Assembly: GCA_035998495.1 (NCBI GenBank)
Contig: DASYHP010000047.1
Location: 1-64,000 of the forward strand
From: Mesorhizobium_B sp035998495
GTDB lineage: Bacteria; Pseudomonadota; Alphaproteobacteria; Rhizobiales; Rhizobiaceae
Direction: 5' to 3'
DNA length: 64,000 nucleotides
A program made the translations under genes and the position numbers. Below are positions 16,879 to 25,720 of this stretch, piece after piece. Within the stretch, counting starts at the first letter, position 1. Each line of letters begins with the position of its first letter. Under the pieces are notes generated by a model, which was not told the DNA's origin, searched no databases, and saw nothing but the letters and a program-made list of their open reading frames with translations.

Positions 16879-17613
16879 ATGATAGAATTCAAACCGGCGA
16901 CGGACCCGGCGGGTGGCCGCCCAGGCGCCGAGGGCCTGCTTGGCGCAACCATGAACGCCGTGAAGGCCCATATCCGCGAGAACGGCCTGCAGGTCGGCGA
17001 CTGGCTGCCGAGCGAGGGCGCTTTCGCCGAAAAGCTCGGGATATCCCGCAGCATCGTGCGCGAGGCCTATCGCTCGCTTTCCGCCTTGACGCTGATCAAT
17101 ATCGGCAACGGCCGGCGCCCGCGCGTCGCGGCACCCAAGGCCGATGTGCTGGCGCTGATCACCGACCATGCCGTGCACACCGACCAGGTGACGATCCAGC
17201 AGATTTTCGACGTGCGCCGCACGATCGAGCGCCGCACGGTCGTGCTCGCCGCCATGCGGCGTACCGACAAGGAGGCCGCCGAGATCATCGCGCTGGCCGA
17301 GGCGATGCAGCGGGATTTCGAAACGCCGCAAGCGGTCATGGAGCACGACATCGCCTTCCATGAAGCGATCGGCGCCGCCTCGCGCAATCCGATGTTTTCG
17401 CTGATCGTCGGCTCGTTCCATGTGGTGACGCGCCACACCTGGCCGATCGGCTGGGCGAGCCGCGCCAGCAACGAGACGCGGCAGGAAAGCATCGACGGCC
17501 ACATGACGATCGCCCAAGCCATCGCCAATGGCGACCCGACAACGGGCGAGCAGGCGATGGTCGAGCATTTCGACCTGACGGTGAAGGCGCTGCTGGCGGC
17601 AGGGGTATATTGA
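16879..17613 (+). CDS. FadR-subfamily GntR transcriptional regulator
   Basis: This is a 244-residue regulator. The winged helix-turn-helix (residues about 22-85) contains LPSEGAFAEKLGISRSIVREAYRSL, and a FCD ligand-binding domain follows, with metal-ligand patterns HDIAFHEAIG and the C-terminal ERG-like MVEHFDLT. It is the first gene of a rightward operon, overlaps nothing, and is followed three bases later by an enolase-superfamily gene. It probably senses a sugar acid and controls that enzyme and possibly the divergent importer. Confidence 0.9.
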   Translation: MIEFKPATDPAGGRPGAEGLLGATMNAVKAHIRENGLQVGDWLPSEGAFAEKLGISRSIVREAYRSLSALTLINIGNGRRPRVAAPKADVLALITDHAVHTDQVTIQQIFDVRRTIERRTVVLAAMRRTDKEAAEIIALAEAMQRDFETPQAVMEHDIAFHEAIGAASRNPMFSLIVGSFHVVTRHTWPIGWASRASNETRQESIDGHMTIAQAIANGDPTTGEQAMVEHFDLTVKALLAAGVY

Positions 17614-17615
17614 GC

Positions 17616-18818
17616 ATGAAGATCACCGCGCTCGAGACGGTCCGTACCCGCGAATTCCCCAACATCCTCTGGGTCCGCGTCCACACGGACGAAGGCCTCG
17701 TCGGGCTCGGCGAGACCTTCTTCATGGCCCAGACCGTCGAGGCCTACATCCACGAAGTCGTCGCGCCAAAGCTGCTCGGCCGTGATCCGCTGGAGATCGA
17801 CCGCATCTCGAAGGACCTGACGGGTTATCTCGGCTTTCGCTCGACGGGCGTGGAGATGCGCGGAAATTCGGCGGTCGACATCGGCCTCTGGGACCTATTC
17901 GGCAAGGTGACCGATCAGCCGATCGCCCAGCTTCTCGGCGGCTTTTCAAGGCGCGAGATCCGCACCTACAACACCTGCGCCGGCAACACCTATATGCGCG
18001 AGGCGAAAGGCCAGCAGACGGCCAATTACGGCATCGGCGGCCCGCAGCGCGACTATGACGACCTGAACGGGTTCCTGGACCGGGCGGACGAGCTTGCCGA
18101 GGATCTGCTGTCGGAAGGCATCACGGCCATGAAAATCTGGCCGTTCGACATCGCGGCGGAAAAGAGCGGCGGCCAGTACATATCCGGGCCGGACCTGCGC
18201 AAGGCGCTCGAACCCTTCGAGAAAATCCGCAAACGCGTCGGCGACCGCATGGATATCATGGTCGAGTTCCACTCCATGTGGCAGCTGACCCCGGCCATCC
18301 AGATCGCCCGCGCGCTCGAGCCCTATGCCACCTTCTGGCACGAGGACCCGATCAAGATGGATTCGCTGTCGAGCCTGAAGCGTTACGCGGCGGCAAGCCG
18401 CGCGCCGCTCTGCGCCTCGGAGACGCTCGCCACCCGCTGGGCCTTCCGCGACCTGATGGAGACGGATTCCGCCGGTGTCGTCATGCTCGACCTTTCCTGG
18501 TGCGGCGGCCTTTCCGAGGCGAAGAAGATCGCCACCATGGCGGAGGCCTGGCACCTGCCGGTCGCCCCGCACGATTGCACCGGCCCGGTGGTGCTCGCCG
18601 CCTCGACGCATCTGTCGCTCAACGCGCCGAACGCGCTCGTGCAGGAGAGCGTGCGCGCCTACTACAAGACCTGGTACGCCGACCTGACGACGCAACTGCC
18701 GACCGTAACGAACGGCATGATCACCATTCCGCCCGGTCCCGGGCATGGTGTCGATCTCGCACCCGATCTCGACAAAAAATTCGACGTGTCGCGCAGGACC
18801 TCCGCCGTCGACCGGTAG
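17616..18818 (+). CDS. Enolase-superfamily (mandelate racemase/muconate-lactonizing type) sugar-acid dehydratase
   Basis: This 400-residue enzyme has an N-terminal capping domain and a TIM barrel. The barrel supplies acidic metal ligands in MVEFHSMW, FWHEDPIKMD and CASETLATRW, and a His in VAPHDCTGPV as a likely general base. Members dehydrate or epimerise sugar acids. The exact subgroup is not recognised. The context, with a sugar importer, an SDR and a mutarotase, supports dehydration of an aldonic acid produced by oxidation of an imported aldose. Confidence 0.85.
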   Translation: MKITALETVRTREFPNILWVRVHTDEGLVGLGETFFMAQTVEAYIHEVVAPKLLGRDPLEIDRISKDLTGYLGFRSTGVEMRGNSAVDIGLWDLFGKVTDQPIAQLLGGFSRREIRTYNTCAGNTYMREAKGQQTANYGIGGPQRDYDDLNGFLDRADELAEDLLSEGITAMKIWPFDIAAEKSGGQYISGPDLRKALEPFEKIRKRVGDRMDIMVEFHSMWQLTPAIQIARALEPYATFWHEDPIKMDSLSSLKRYAAASRAPLCASETLATRWAFRDLMETDSAGVVMLDLSWCGGLSEAKKIATMAEAWHLPVAPHDCTGPVVLAASTHLSLNAPNALVQESVRAYYKTWYADLTTQLPTVTNGMITIPPGPGHGVDLAPDLDKKFDVSRRTSAVDR

Positions 18819-18881
18819 AAGCGTCGCTTGACTCGTATGGTAGTAGGGCAGTAGGTTTCTTTGGCAAGGGAGGAGGCCCGG

Positions 18882-19574
18882 GTGCAGAACATCAAACCGC
18901 AGCGCGTCCTGTCGGTCGCCGAAGCCGTCGGCCCGCAGGTCTATCGCATCCTGCGCGAGCAGATCATCCAGGCGGAACTGACGCCGGGCGAGCGCATTTC
19001 GGAAGCCGAGATCGCCAAAACCCTCTCGATCAGCCGCCAGCCGGTGCGCGAGGCCTTCATCAAGCTGTCGGAAGAGGGGCTCGTGCAGGTCCTGCCGCAG
19101 CGCGGCACCTATGTGACGCGGATTTCGATCGCCTCGGTAATGGACGTGCGCTTCGTGCGCGAGGCGATCGAGGCGGATATCGTGCGCCAGGTCGCAGGCG
19201 AACACACGTCCGCCATCGTCAAGGAGCTGCGCGACCAGATCGCAAGGCAGAAGCAGGTGCCGCATGACGACCGCACGAGCTTCCTGCGGCTCGATGAACT
19301 CTTCCACCACACGCTCGCCACCGCCGCTGGCCGCGCCTATGCCTGGAGCGTCATCGAGAGCGTCAAGGCCCAGATGGACCGCGTCCGCTTTCTCAGCGTC
19401 GACGACATCCATGTCGGCCGCCTGATCGAGCAGCACGAGCGCATCGTCGATGCGATCGCCGCCGGCGATGTCGGGCTGGCCGAACAGGCGCTGCGCACGC
19501 ATCTGCGCGAGATCCTCAAATCGCTGCCCGAGATCGCACGCGCCCGGGCGGAATTCTTCGACGGCGCGGAGTGA
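18882..19574 (+). CDS. GntR-family transcriptional regulator
   Basis: This is a FCD-type GntR regulator of 230 residues. The winged helix occupies about residues 15-80, with GERISEAEIAKTLSISRQPVREAFIKL, and the helical effector domain follows, with LDELFHHTLA and QHERIVDAI. The GTG at 18882 has an excellent GGGAGGAGG ribosome site. A TTG 21 bases upstream lies inside that site. It precedes a sugar importer operon and most likely controls it. It is a second, non-identical GntR protein within 2 kb of the first. Confidence 0.88.
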   Translation: MQNIKPQRVLSVAEAVGPQVYRILREQIIQAELTPGERISEAEIAKTLSISRQPVREAFIKLSEEGLVQVLPQRGTYVTRISIASVMDVRFVREAIEADIVRQVAGEHTSAIVKELRDQIARQKQVPHDDRTSFLRLDELFHHTLATAAGRAYAWSVIESVKAQMDRVRFLSVDDIHVGRLIEQHERIVDAIAAGDVGLAEQALRTHLREILKSLPEIARARAEFFDGAE

Positions 19575-19617
19575 CGCCGAAACCACCACGATCGATGTTC
19601 AATGGGAGGAACGCATC

Positions 19618-20595
19618 ATGATGATCCGGAATTTGATAGCAGGAACGGCCCTCGGGTTGACGCTGGTGGCCTCTGGCGCCAGCGCGGAGGGGCTCAACAT
19701 CGCCTTCATCAGCCACTCGTCGGCCTCGAACACCTTCTGGCAATCGGTCAAGAAGGGCTATGACGACGCCTGCGAAAAGGTCGGCGCCTCGTGCCAGCTG
19801 ATCCTCACGCAGACGGAGGGTGCGGTCGAACAGGCCGTCGCCAACCTGCAGGCGGCGATCGCCTCCAAGCCGGATGCGATCTTCGTCGCGATCGTCGACA
19901 ACAATGCCTATGACAATGTCATCAAGGAAGCCGTCGATGCCGGCATCCTCGTTCTCGCCGTCAATGTCGATGACAGCGAAGGCGCCAAGGGCAATGCCCG
20001 CAAGGCCTTCATCGGCCAGGGCTTTACCGCCGCCGGCTATTCGCTCGCCAAGGCGCAATCGGAGAATTTCCCGAAGGAAGGCCCGCTCAACCTGCTCGTC
20101 GGCGTCAACGCGCCGGGCCAGACCTGGTCCGAGCAGCGCGCCGGCGGCGTGACCAGGTTCCTCGAAGAATACAAGGCCGCGCACGCCGATCGCGAGATCA
20201 CCATCACGCGCATCGATTCGGCCACCGACCTCGCGCTGACCGCCGACCGCATCGGCGCCTATCTCAACGCCAACCCGACCACAACGGCCTATTTCGACAC
20301 CGGCTACTGGCATGCCGGCGTCGCCAAAGTGCTGAAGGACCGCGGCATCGAGCCGGGAAAAGTGCTGCTCGGCGGCTTCGACCTCGTGCCGGAAGTGCTG
20401 CAACAGATGGAGGCCGGCTATGTTCAGGTGCAGGTCGACCAGCAGCCCTACATGCAGGGTTTCATGCCCGTCATGCAGGCCTATCTCTGGAAGACGGCCG
20501 GCCTGACGCCCTCCGACATCGACACGGGGCAGGGCATCGTCACGCCCAAGGACGTGCCGACCATCCTCGAAATGGCGAAGCAGGGCCTGCGCTGA
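19618..20595 (+). CDS. Periplasmic sugar-binding protein (FrcB/RbsB family)
   Basis: This family 2 binding protein (325 aa) begins with MMIRNLIAGTALGLTLVASG and is cleaved near ASA-EG. The mature part contains NIAFISHSSASNTFWQ at the ligand cleft, AVNVDDSEG and GGFDLVPEVL in the hinge and second lobe. GGGAGGA lies seven bases before the ATG. Together with the next two genes, including a single-domain ATPase, the set resembles the fructose importer FrcBCA of Sinorhizobium. The true sugar is unknown. Confidence 0.9.
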   Translation: MMIRNLIAGTALGLTLVASGASAEGLNIAFISHSSASNTFWQSVKKGYDDACEKVGASCQLILTQTEGAVEQAVANLQAAIASKPDAIFVAIVDNNAYDNVIKEAVDAGILVLAVNVDDSEGAKGNARKAFIGQGFTAAGYSLAKAQSENFPKEGPLNLLVGVNAPGQTWSEQRAGGVTRFLEEYKAAHADREITITRIDSATDLALTADRIGAYLNANPTTTAYFDTGYWHAGVAKVLKDRGIEPGKVLLGGFDLVPEVLQQMEAGYVQVQVDQQPYMQGFMPVMQAYLWKTAGLTPSDIDTGQGIVTPKDVPTILEMAKQGLR

Positions 20596-20620
20596 TCCGG
20601 CGTACCCGATAGAAACCGGT

Positions 20621-20642
20621 GCCTTGCCCTTGCGGGCGAGGC
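20621..20642 (+). repeat. Hairpin between binding-protein and permease genes
   Basis: GCCTTGCCC (20621-20629) and GGGCGAGGC (20634-20642) pair over nine positions with one T-G wobble and a four-base loop. No T-tract follows, so it is not a classical terminator. Its position immediately after the binding-protein gene suggests a role in message stability. Confidence 0.6.
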
Positions 20643-20664
20643 GCCGAAGCACGAGTGAGAACCC

Positions 20665-21644
20665 ATGAAGCGGTTTCTGAAAATCTATCTCGACAAGCCG
20701 GAGCTTGCCGGCCTTGCCCTGCTGGTCATCCTGCTTGCCGTCTTCCAGGCGAAGTCGAGCGGCGTCCTCCTCTCCTTCGAAAATGTGCGCGGCGTCATGG
20801 GCCTGCTGCCGGAAATGGCGCTCGTCGCCATCGGCGTGACGCTCCTGATGATCTGCGGCGAGTTCGATCTCTCCGTCGGTTCCGTCTTCGCCCTGATGCC
20901 GATGTCGATGGCGGTGATGCTGACCTCCGGCGTGCCCTTCACCGCCGCCGTGCTGCTGGGGCTGCTGGTCTGTGCCGTGATCGGCTTCATCAACGGCTAT
21001 GTGACGCTGCAATTCACGATCCCGAGCTTCATCACCACGCTCGGCATGCTGTTCATCGCCCGCTCGCTCACCATCGTCATTTCCGGCGGCTTCCCGCCGC
21101 TCCTGCCGTCCGACCTGCCGACCTGGCTGTTCACCGACTATCTCTGGCAGGGCGCGCTCTTCCGCATGTCCTTCGTCTGGTTCGTCGTGATCGCGGCCCT
21201 CGTCGCCGCCTTGCTGTCGCTCACCAATTTCGGCAACTGGATCCGCGCCACCGGCGGCTTCAACGAGGCGGCCGCCTCGATGGGCATCCCGGTCAAGCGC
21301 GTGAAAATCGTCTGCTTCATGCTTTGCTCGGTGCTCGCCGGTTTTGCCGGCCTGCTCCAGGTGCTGCGCCTCGGCTCGCCGCTGCCCTCGATCGGCGAGG
21401 GGCTGGAATTGCAGGCGGTCGCGGCCGCCGTCATCGGCGGCACGGCGCTCGCCGGCGGCATCGGCACCGTGTTCGGCGCCATCATCGGCACGCTGCTCAT
21501 CCGCACCATCGACAATGGCCTGGTGCTGTCGCGGGTCGATGCCAACTGGTTCAAGTTCGCCATCGGTGTGCTCACCATGTTCGCCGTCATCGCCAATGCC
21601 TGGATGGGAAAAATGTCCCGCAAGATCAAGGTGGAGGCGCACAA

Positions 21645-21648
<4 letters not shown>
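20665..21648 (+). CDS. Sugar ABC importer permease (FrcC/RbsC-like)
   Basis: This permease (327 aa) has the RbsC-family pattern of eight to ten hydrophobic helices, ICGEFDLSVGSVFAL in the first third, and AAAVIGGTALAGGIGTVFG near the end. Its stop overlaps the start of the ATPase gene (GTGA). It forms the channel for the ligand of the preceding binding protein. Confidence 0.9.
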
Positions 21649-22376
<728 letters not shown>

Positions 22377-22383
22377 GGAGACC

Positions 22384-23139
22384 ATGACAGACCTTTCGGG
22401 AAAAACCGTCCTCCTGACCGGCGCGCTGGGCACGCTCGGCCGCGCGCAGGCTGACCGGCTGGCCCGCGCCGGCGCCACGCTCCTGTTGCTCGACCGGCCG
22501 GGTGCAGAAGGCGGGGAGGGGCTGGCGGCGGAGATCGCGGCGACGCACGGCGTCAAGGCCTTCTATATCGGCGAGGACCTGAACAATCTTGCCGCGGCGG
22601 AGAAACGCGCGGCCGCACTTTCCAACGATCACGGCGGCATCGACGTCCTCATCAACAATGCCGCGCTGATCATCAACAAGCCGTTCGAGGATTTCTCGCT
22701 GGAGGAATACGAGGACCAGGTGCGCGTCAATTCCTCCGCCACCTTCGCGCTCGCCCGCGCCGTCGCCCCGGCGATGAAGCAGAAGCGCTACGGCAAGATC
22801 GTCAATTTCTGCTCCGTCACGCTGAACGGCCGCTGGGACGGCTATGTGCCTTATGTCGCCTCGAAGGGAGCGATGCTCGGCCTGACGAAGACGCTGGCCC
22901 GCGAGCTCGGACCCCATGGCGTGCGCGTCAATGCGGTCTCGCCGGGTGCCGTCGTTTCCGAGGCGGAGGCGCGCGTCTTCGCCGACCGCTTGCAGCAGTA
23001 CAATGACTGGATTCTCGAAAACCAGTCGCTGAAGGCTCGCATCCAGCCCGCCGATGTTGCCGAACTGGTGCATTTCCTCGTCTCGCCGGCCTCCGACATG
23101 ATCTCCGGCCAGAACATCGCAATCGACGGCGGCTGGTAA
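22384..23139 (+). CDS. Short-chain dehydrogenase/reductase, probable sugar dehydrogenase
   Basis: This SDR (251 aa) has the motif TGALGTLGRAQ, which matches the TGxxxxxG pattern with an unusual spacing residue, then NNAA, a catalytic Ser in NFCSVT and YVASK. An acidic residue after strand two (LLLDRPG) fits NAD(H). It starts eight bases after the ATPase stop. With a mutarotase immediately after it and an aldonate dehydratase upstream, oxidation of an aldose to the lactone is the likely role. Confidence 0.85.
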   Translation: MTDLSGKTVLLTGALGTLGRAQADRLARAGATLLLLDRPGAEGGEGLAAEIAATHGVKAFYIGEDLNNLAAAEKRAAALSNDHGGIDVLINNAALIINKPFEDFSLEEYEDQVRVNSSATFALARAVAPAMKQKRYGKIVNFCSVTLNGRWDGYVPYVASKGAMLGLTKTLARELGPHGVRVNAVSPGAVVSEAEARVFADRLQQYNDWILENQSLKARIQPADVAELVHFLVSPASDMISGQNIAIDGGW

Positions 23140-24026
23140 TGGCGGCGACCGAACTCGACAATGGCGCGGCCCGCATCGTCGTGCGCCCCGATCTCGGCGC
23201 CGGCCTGACGGCCTTCGACGTGCGGCATGGCGGCGGCTGGCAACCGATCTTCCGCACGGTCGATCCCGCGACCACGCATCCTTTCGCCCTTTCCAACATC
23301 CTGCTCGTGCCGTTTTCCGGGCGGGTGTCCGGCGGCGGTTTTTCGTTCGACGGAACCTTTCACGCGCTACCGCGCAACGTGGAGGCGGAAAAATACCCGC
23401 TGCACGGCAATGGTTTTGCGGCTGGTTGGGATGTGATTTCGCAGAGCGCGGATGCCATCACGCTCAGCCTGTCATCCGATGGGCCGGGACCGTTCCGCTA
23501 CGATGCGACGATGTCCTATCGCCTCGACGGCGCAGGCCTCGTCATGGCGCTGAGCCTGATCAACCGCGCAAAAAACCGCCTGCCTTATGGTGCCGGTTTC
23601 CATCCGTGGTTCGTCCGCGATGCGGATACGACGGTCTCGGCACCTGCCCGCGGCGTCTGGCTGGAGCAGCCCGACCACCTTCCGAAGGCCTATGAGCTGG
23701 TGGCCTCGCATCCGGATATGGATTTCAACAGCCCACGGCCGTTGCCGGCGCGCTGGATCAACAATTGGTTCGACGGTTGGAACGGCAAGGCCCGCATCGC
23801 CTGGCCCACGCGCGGCCTCGCCGCGGACGTGACGGCGAGCGACGCACTTTCCCAATATGTCGTCTTCTCTCCGGCGGCTGACGCGGATTTCTTGTGTTTC
23901 GAGCCCGTGACGCATCCCGTCGACGCGTTCAACCTGCCCGGCGCGGCCGAAGACCACGGCCTGAAGATCCTCGCGCCGGGCGAGGCGCTCTCCGTCGAAA
24001 CCCGCATTACCGTGACCGGCACCTAG
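23139..24026 (+). CDS. Aldose 1-epimerase (mutarotase) family protein
   Basis: This galactose-mutarotase-like protein (295 aa) has the beta-sandwich signatures NILLVPFSGRV, PLHGNGFAAGW with the catalytic-type His, and GAGFHPWFV with the second conserved His. The C-terminal FEPVTHPVDAFN matches the family's end motif. The ATG overlaps the preceding stop by one base (TAATG). It interconverts sugar anomers, presenting the form required by the dehydrogenase. Confidence 0.88.
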   Translation: MAATELDNGAARIVVRPDLGAGLTAFDVRHGGGWQPIFRTVDPATTHPFALSNILLVPFSGRVSGGGFSFDGTFHALPRNVEAEKYPLHGNGFAAGWDVISQSADAITLSLSSDGPGPFRYDATMSYRLDGAGLVMALSLINRAKNRLPYGAGFHPWFVRDADTTVSAPARGVWLEQPDHLPKAYELVASHPDMDFNSPRPLPARWINNWFDGWNGKARIAWPTRGLAADVTASDALSQYVVFSPAADADFLCFEPVTHPVDAFNLPGAAEDHGLKILAPGEALSVETRITVTGT

Positions 24027-24397
24027 CGAGCACATGACGGCCGTTCGCGAGTCGGCATGGAGTGGTTCGAGAACCGCATCGGCCCGACCCGCAACGAGCG
24101 CGTCCTCGCCGACCGCAAGGCCAAGCGCGCTCGCCATCGATGCCCGCCGGCAATCCGCCCGCCAGATCATGCAGACGCTGCAATACGGCGTTCTCACATC
24201 CTCAGCCGTGGCGCAGACACGGCAAAGGCGCGCCGTCATCCGCCGTAGCCGCATCCTCGTCAGCGACGGCGTCCCGGCCGCCGGCCTGCCCTAACGGAGG
24301 GCGTTTTATCCACCGCGTAAACCAAATCCTTACACCGACGCACTACTCTCCCCGGACCCTGGATGGTCACGCCTTATCCGTAGCGAGTATCGAGCGC
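24027..24397. other. Gap without a recognisable gene
   Basis: These 371 bases separate the mutarotase from the diguanylate cyclase. Two short overlapping frames are open (24034-24294 and 24057-24248), but neither has a ribosome site, a recognisable domain or a convincing codon pattern. The last 100 bases are less G+C-rich and probably hold the promoter of the cyclase gene. Confidence 0.5.
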
Positions 24398-25714
24398 ATG
24401 AGCATGCCTGAAGCCGCCAAGACGAACGCCCTTTCGCCCCATGATGGGGCAGCAGGCGATCAGGCTCGCGCACGATCGCGCCAGGAGGTGGATTTCTGGA
24501 TGGATTGCGTCGGCGCGCCGCTGGTTCTCATGGAGAAACAGGCGCTGACGGTGCGGTATGCCAACCGCAATGCCGCGATCCTTTTCGGCCTCGGCCTGGA
24601 GCCGTTCGGCGCCTGCCCGATCGACGAGCTGGTCGGCCCGGAGGCGGCGCTCATGCTCGGCCAGATCTGGAGCGTCGCACCCGTCGGCGTTCCAGGCGAA
24701 CCCTTTCTCATCCGCGCGCTCGTCCAGGGCCAGGAGCGCACACTCATGGTGCAGGTCACCAAGCTTGCGGTCGAAGACGAGATCCTGCGCCTCTTCAGCT
24801 TCGTCGACGCGCCGCCGCAGGGCTCGGTGACGCTTGCCGGCTGGCAGGAGAACGTCATCTCGCTGCTCAACTGGCTGCCCTTCGGCTTCGAGATCGCCAG
24901 CTCCGAAGACCAGATCCAGTTCGCCAATTCGACCTTCAAGGAGCTGTTCGGCTACACGATGGACGACATCGCCAATATCGAGGACTGGTGGCGGCTTGCC
25001 TATCCGGACCCCGAATATCGCGAGTTCGCCCGCACGCAATGGCACACATCGATCGCCGCGGCGCGCGCCGAGGATCGCGAGATGACGCCGTTCGACCTGG
25101 ACGTGATGACGGCGAGCGGCGCCCGGCGTACCATCCAGTTCCGCCACCGCACCATCGGCAATTTCAACGTCAACCTCTATATCGACGTGACACGCGAGCG
25201 TGCCTATGCGGAAGAGCTCAAGGTTCTCGCCGATACCGATCCGCTGACCGGCGCGATGAACCGGCGGCGCTTCTTCGAGGAGGCCGATCGCATCCACGCC
25301 GACAGTAAGCGGCGCGACGCGCCGATCGCCTTCCTGATGCTGGACATCGATCATTTCAAGTCGATCAACGACCGGTATGGCCACGGCGTCGGCGATCTGG
25401 TGCTCATCGAATTCACCCGGCGCTGCCGTGAGGTTCTGCACCCCGGCGACTGCTTCGGCCGAATGGGCGGCGAGGAATTCGCCGTGGTCTTGGGCGCCGG
25501 CACGCGGGAAACCGTTTACATGGTGGCCGAACGCATTCGCAGCGCAATCGGCACAGACCTGTTCGCCGTCGGACTCGAGCCCTTCAACGTTTCGGTCAGC
25601 GCCGGCGGCGCGATATGCGAAACCGGCGAGAGCGTCGGCTCGGTCATTTCCCGCGCCGACAACGCCCTCTACGACGCCAAGAAATCCGGCCGCGACCGCG
25701 TGATCATCCGCTAA
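24398..25714 (+). CDS. Diguanylate cyclase with two PAS-like sensor domains
   Basis: This soluble signalling protein (438 aa) has a first PAS-like region at residues about 25-125, a second at about 145-270 (FEIASSEDQIQFANSTF, ending in the VTRERAYAEELK linker) and a GGDEF domain at 275-435. The active site reads GGEEF, so it should make cyclic di-GMP. The product-inhibition RxxD site, expected five residues upstream, reads HPGD and is therefore absent. No membrane helix is seen. The start is uncertain: ATGs at 24398 and 24404 both lack a strong ribosome site. It converges on the caspase-like gene with a six-base gap. Confidence 0.9.
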   Translation: MSMPEAAKTNALSPHDGAAGDQARARSRQEVDFWMDCVGAPLVLMEKQALTVRYANRNAAILFGLGLEPFGACPIDELVGPEAALMLGQIWSVAPVGVPGEPFLIRALVQGQERTLMVQVTKLAVEDEILRLFSFVDAPPQGSVTLAGWQENVISLLNWLPFGFEIASSEDQIQFANSTFKELFGYTMDDIANIEDWWRLAYPDPEYREFARTQWHTSIAAARAEDREMTPFDLDVMTASGARRTIQFRHRTIGNFNVNLYIDVTRERAYAEELKVLADTDPLTGAMNRRRFFEEADRIHADSKRRDAPIAFLMLDIDHFKSINDRYGHGVGDLVLIEFTRRCREVLHPGDCFGRMGGEEFAVVLGAGTRETVYMVAERIRSAIGTDLFAVGLEPFNVSVSAGGAICETGESVGSVISRADNALYDAKKSGRDRVIIR

Positions 25715-25720
25715 AGCGGT

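Noticed and set aside
24034..24294. Possible 86-residue protein after the mutarotase gene
   Set aside because: No ribosome site, no domain, and a Ser/Ala/Arg-rich composition. A second overlapping frame is equally open, so neither is supported.
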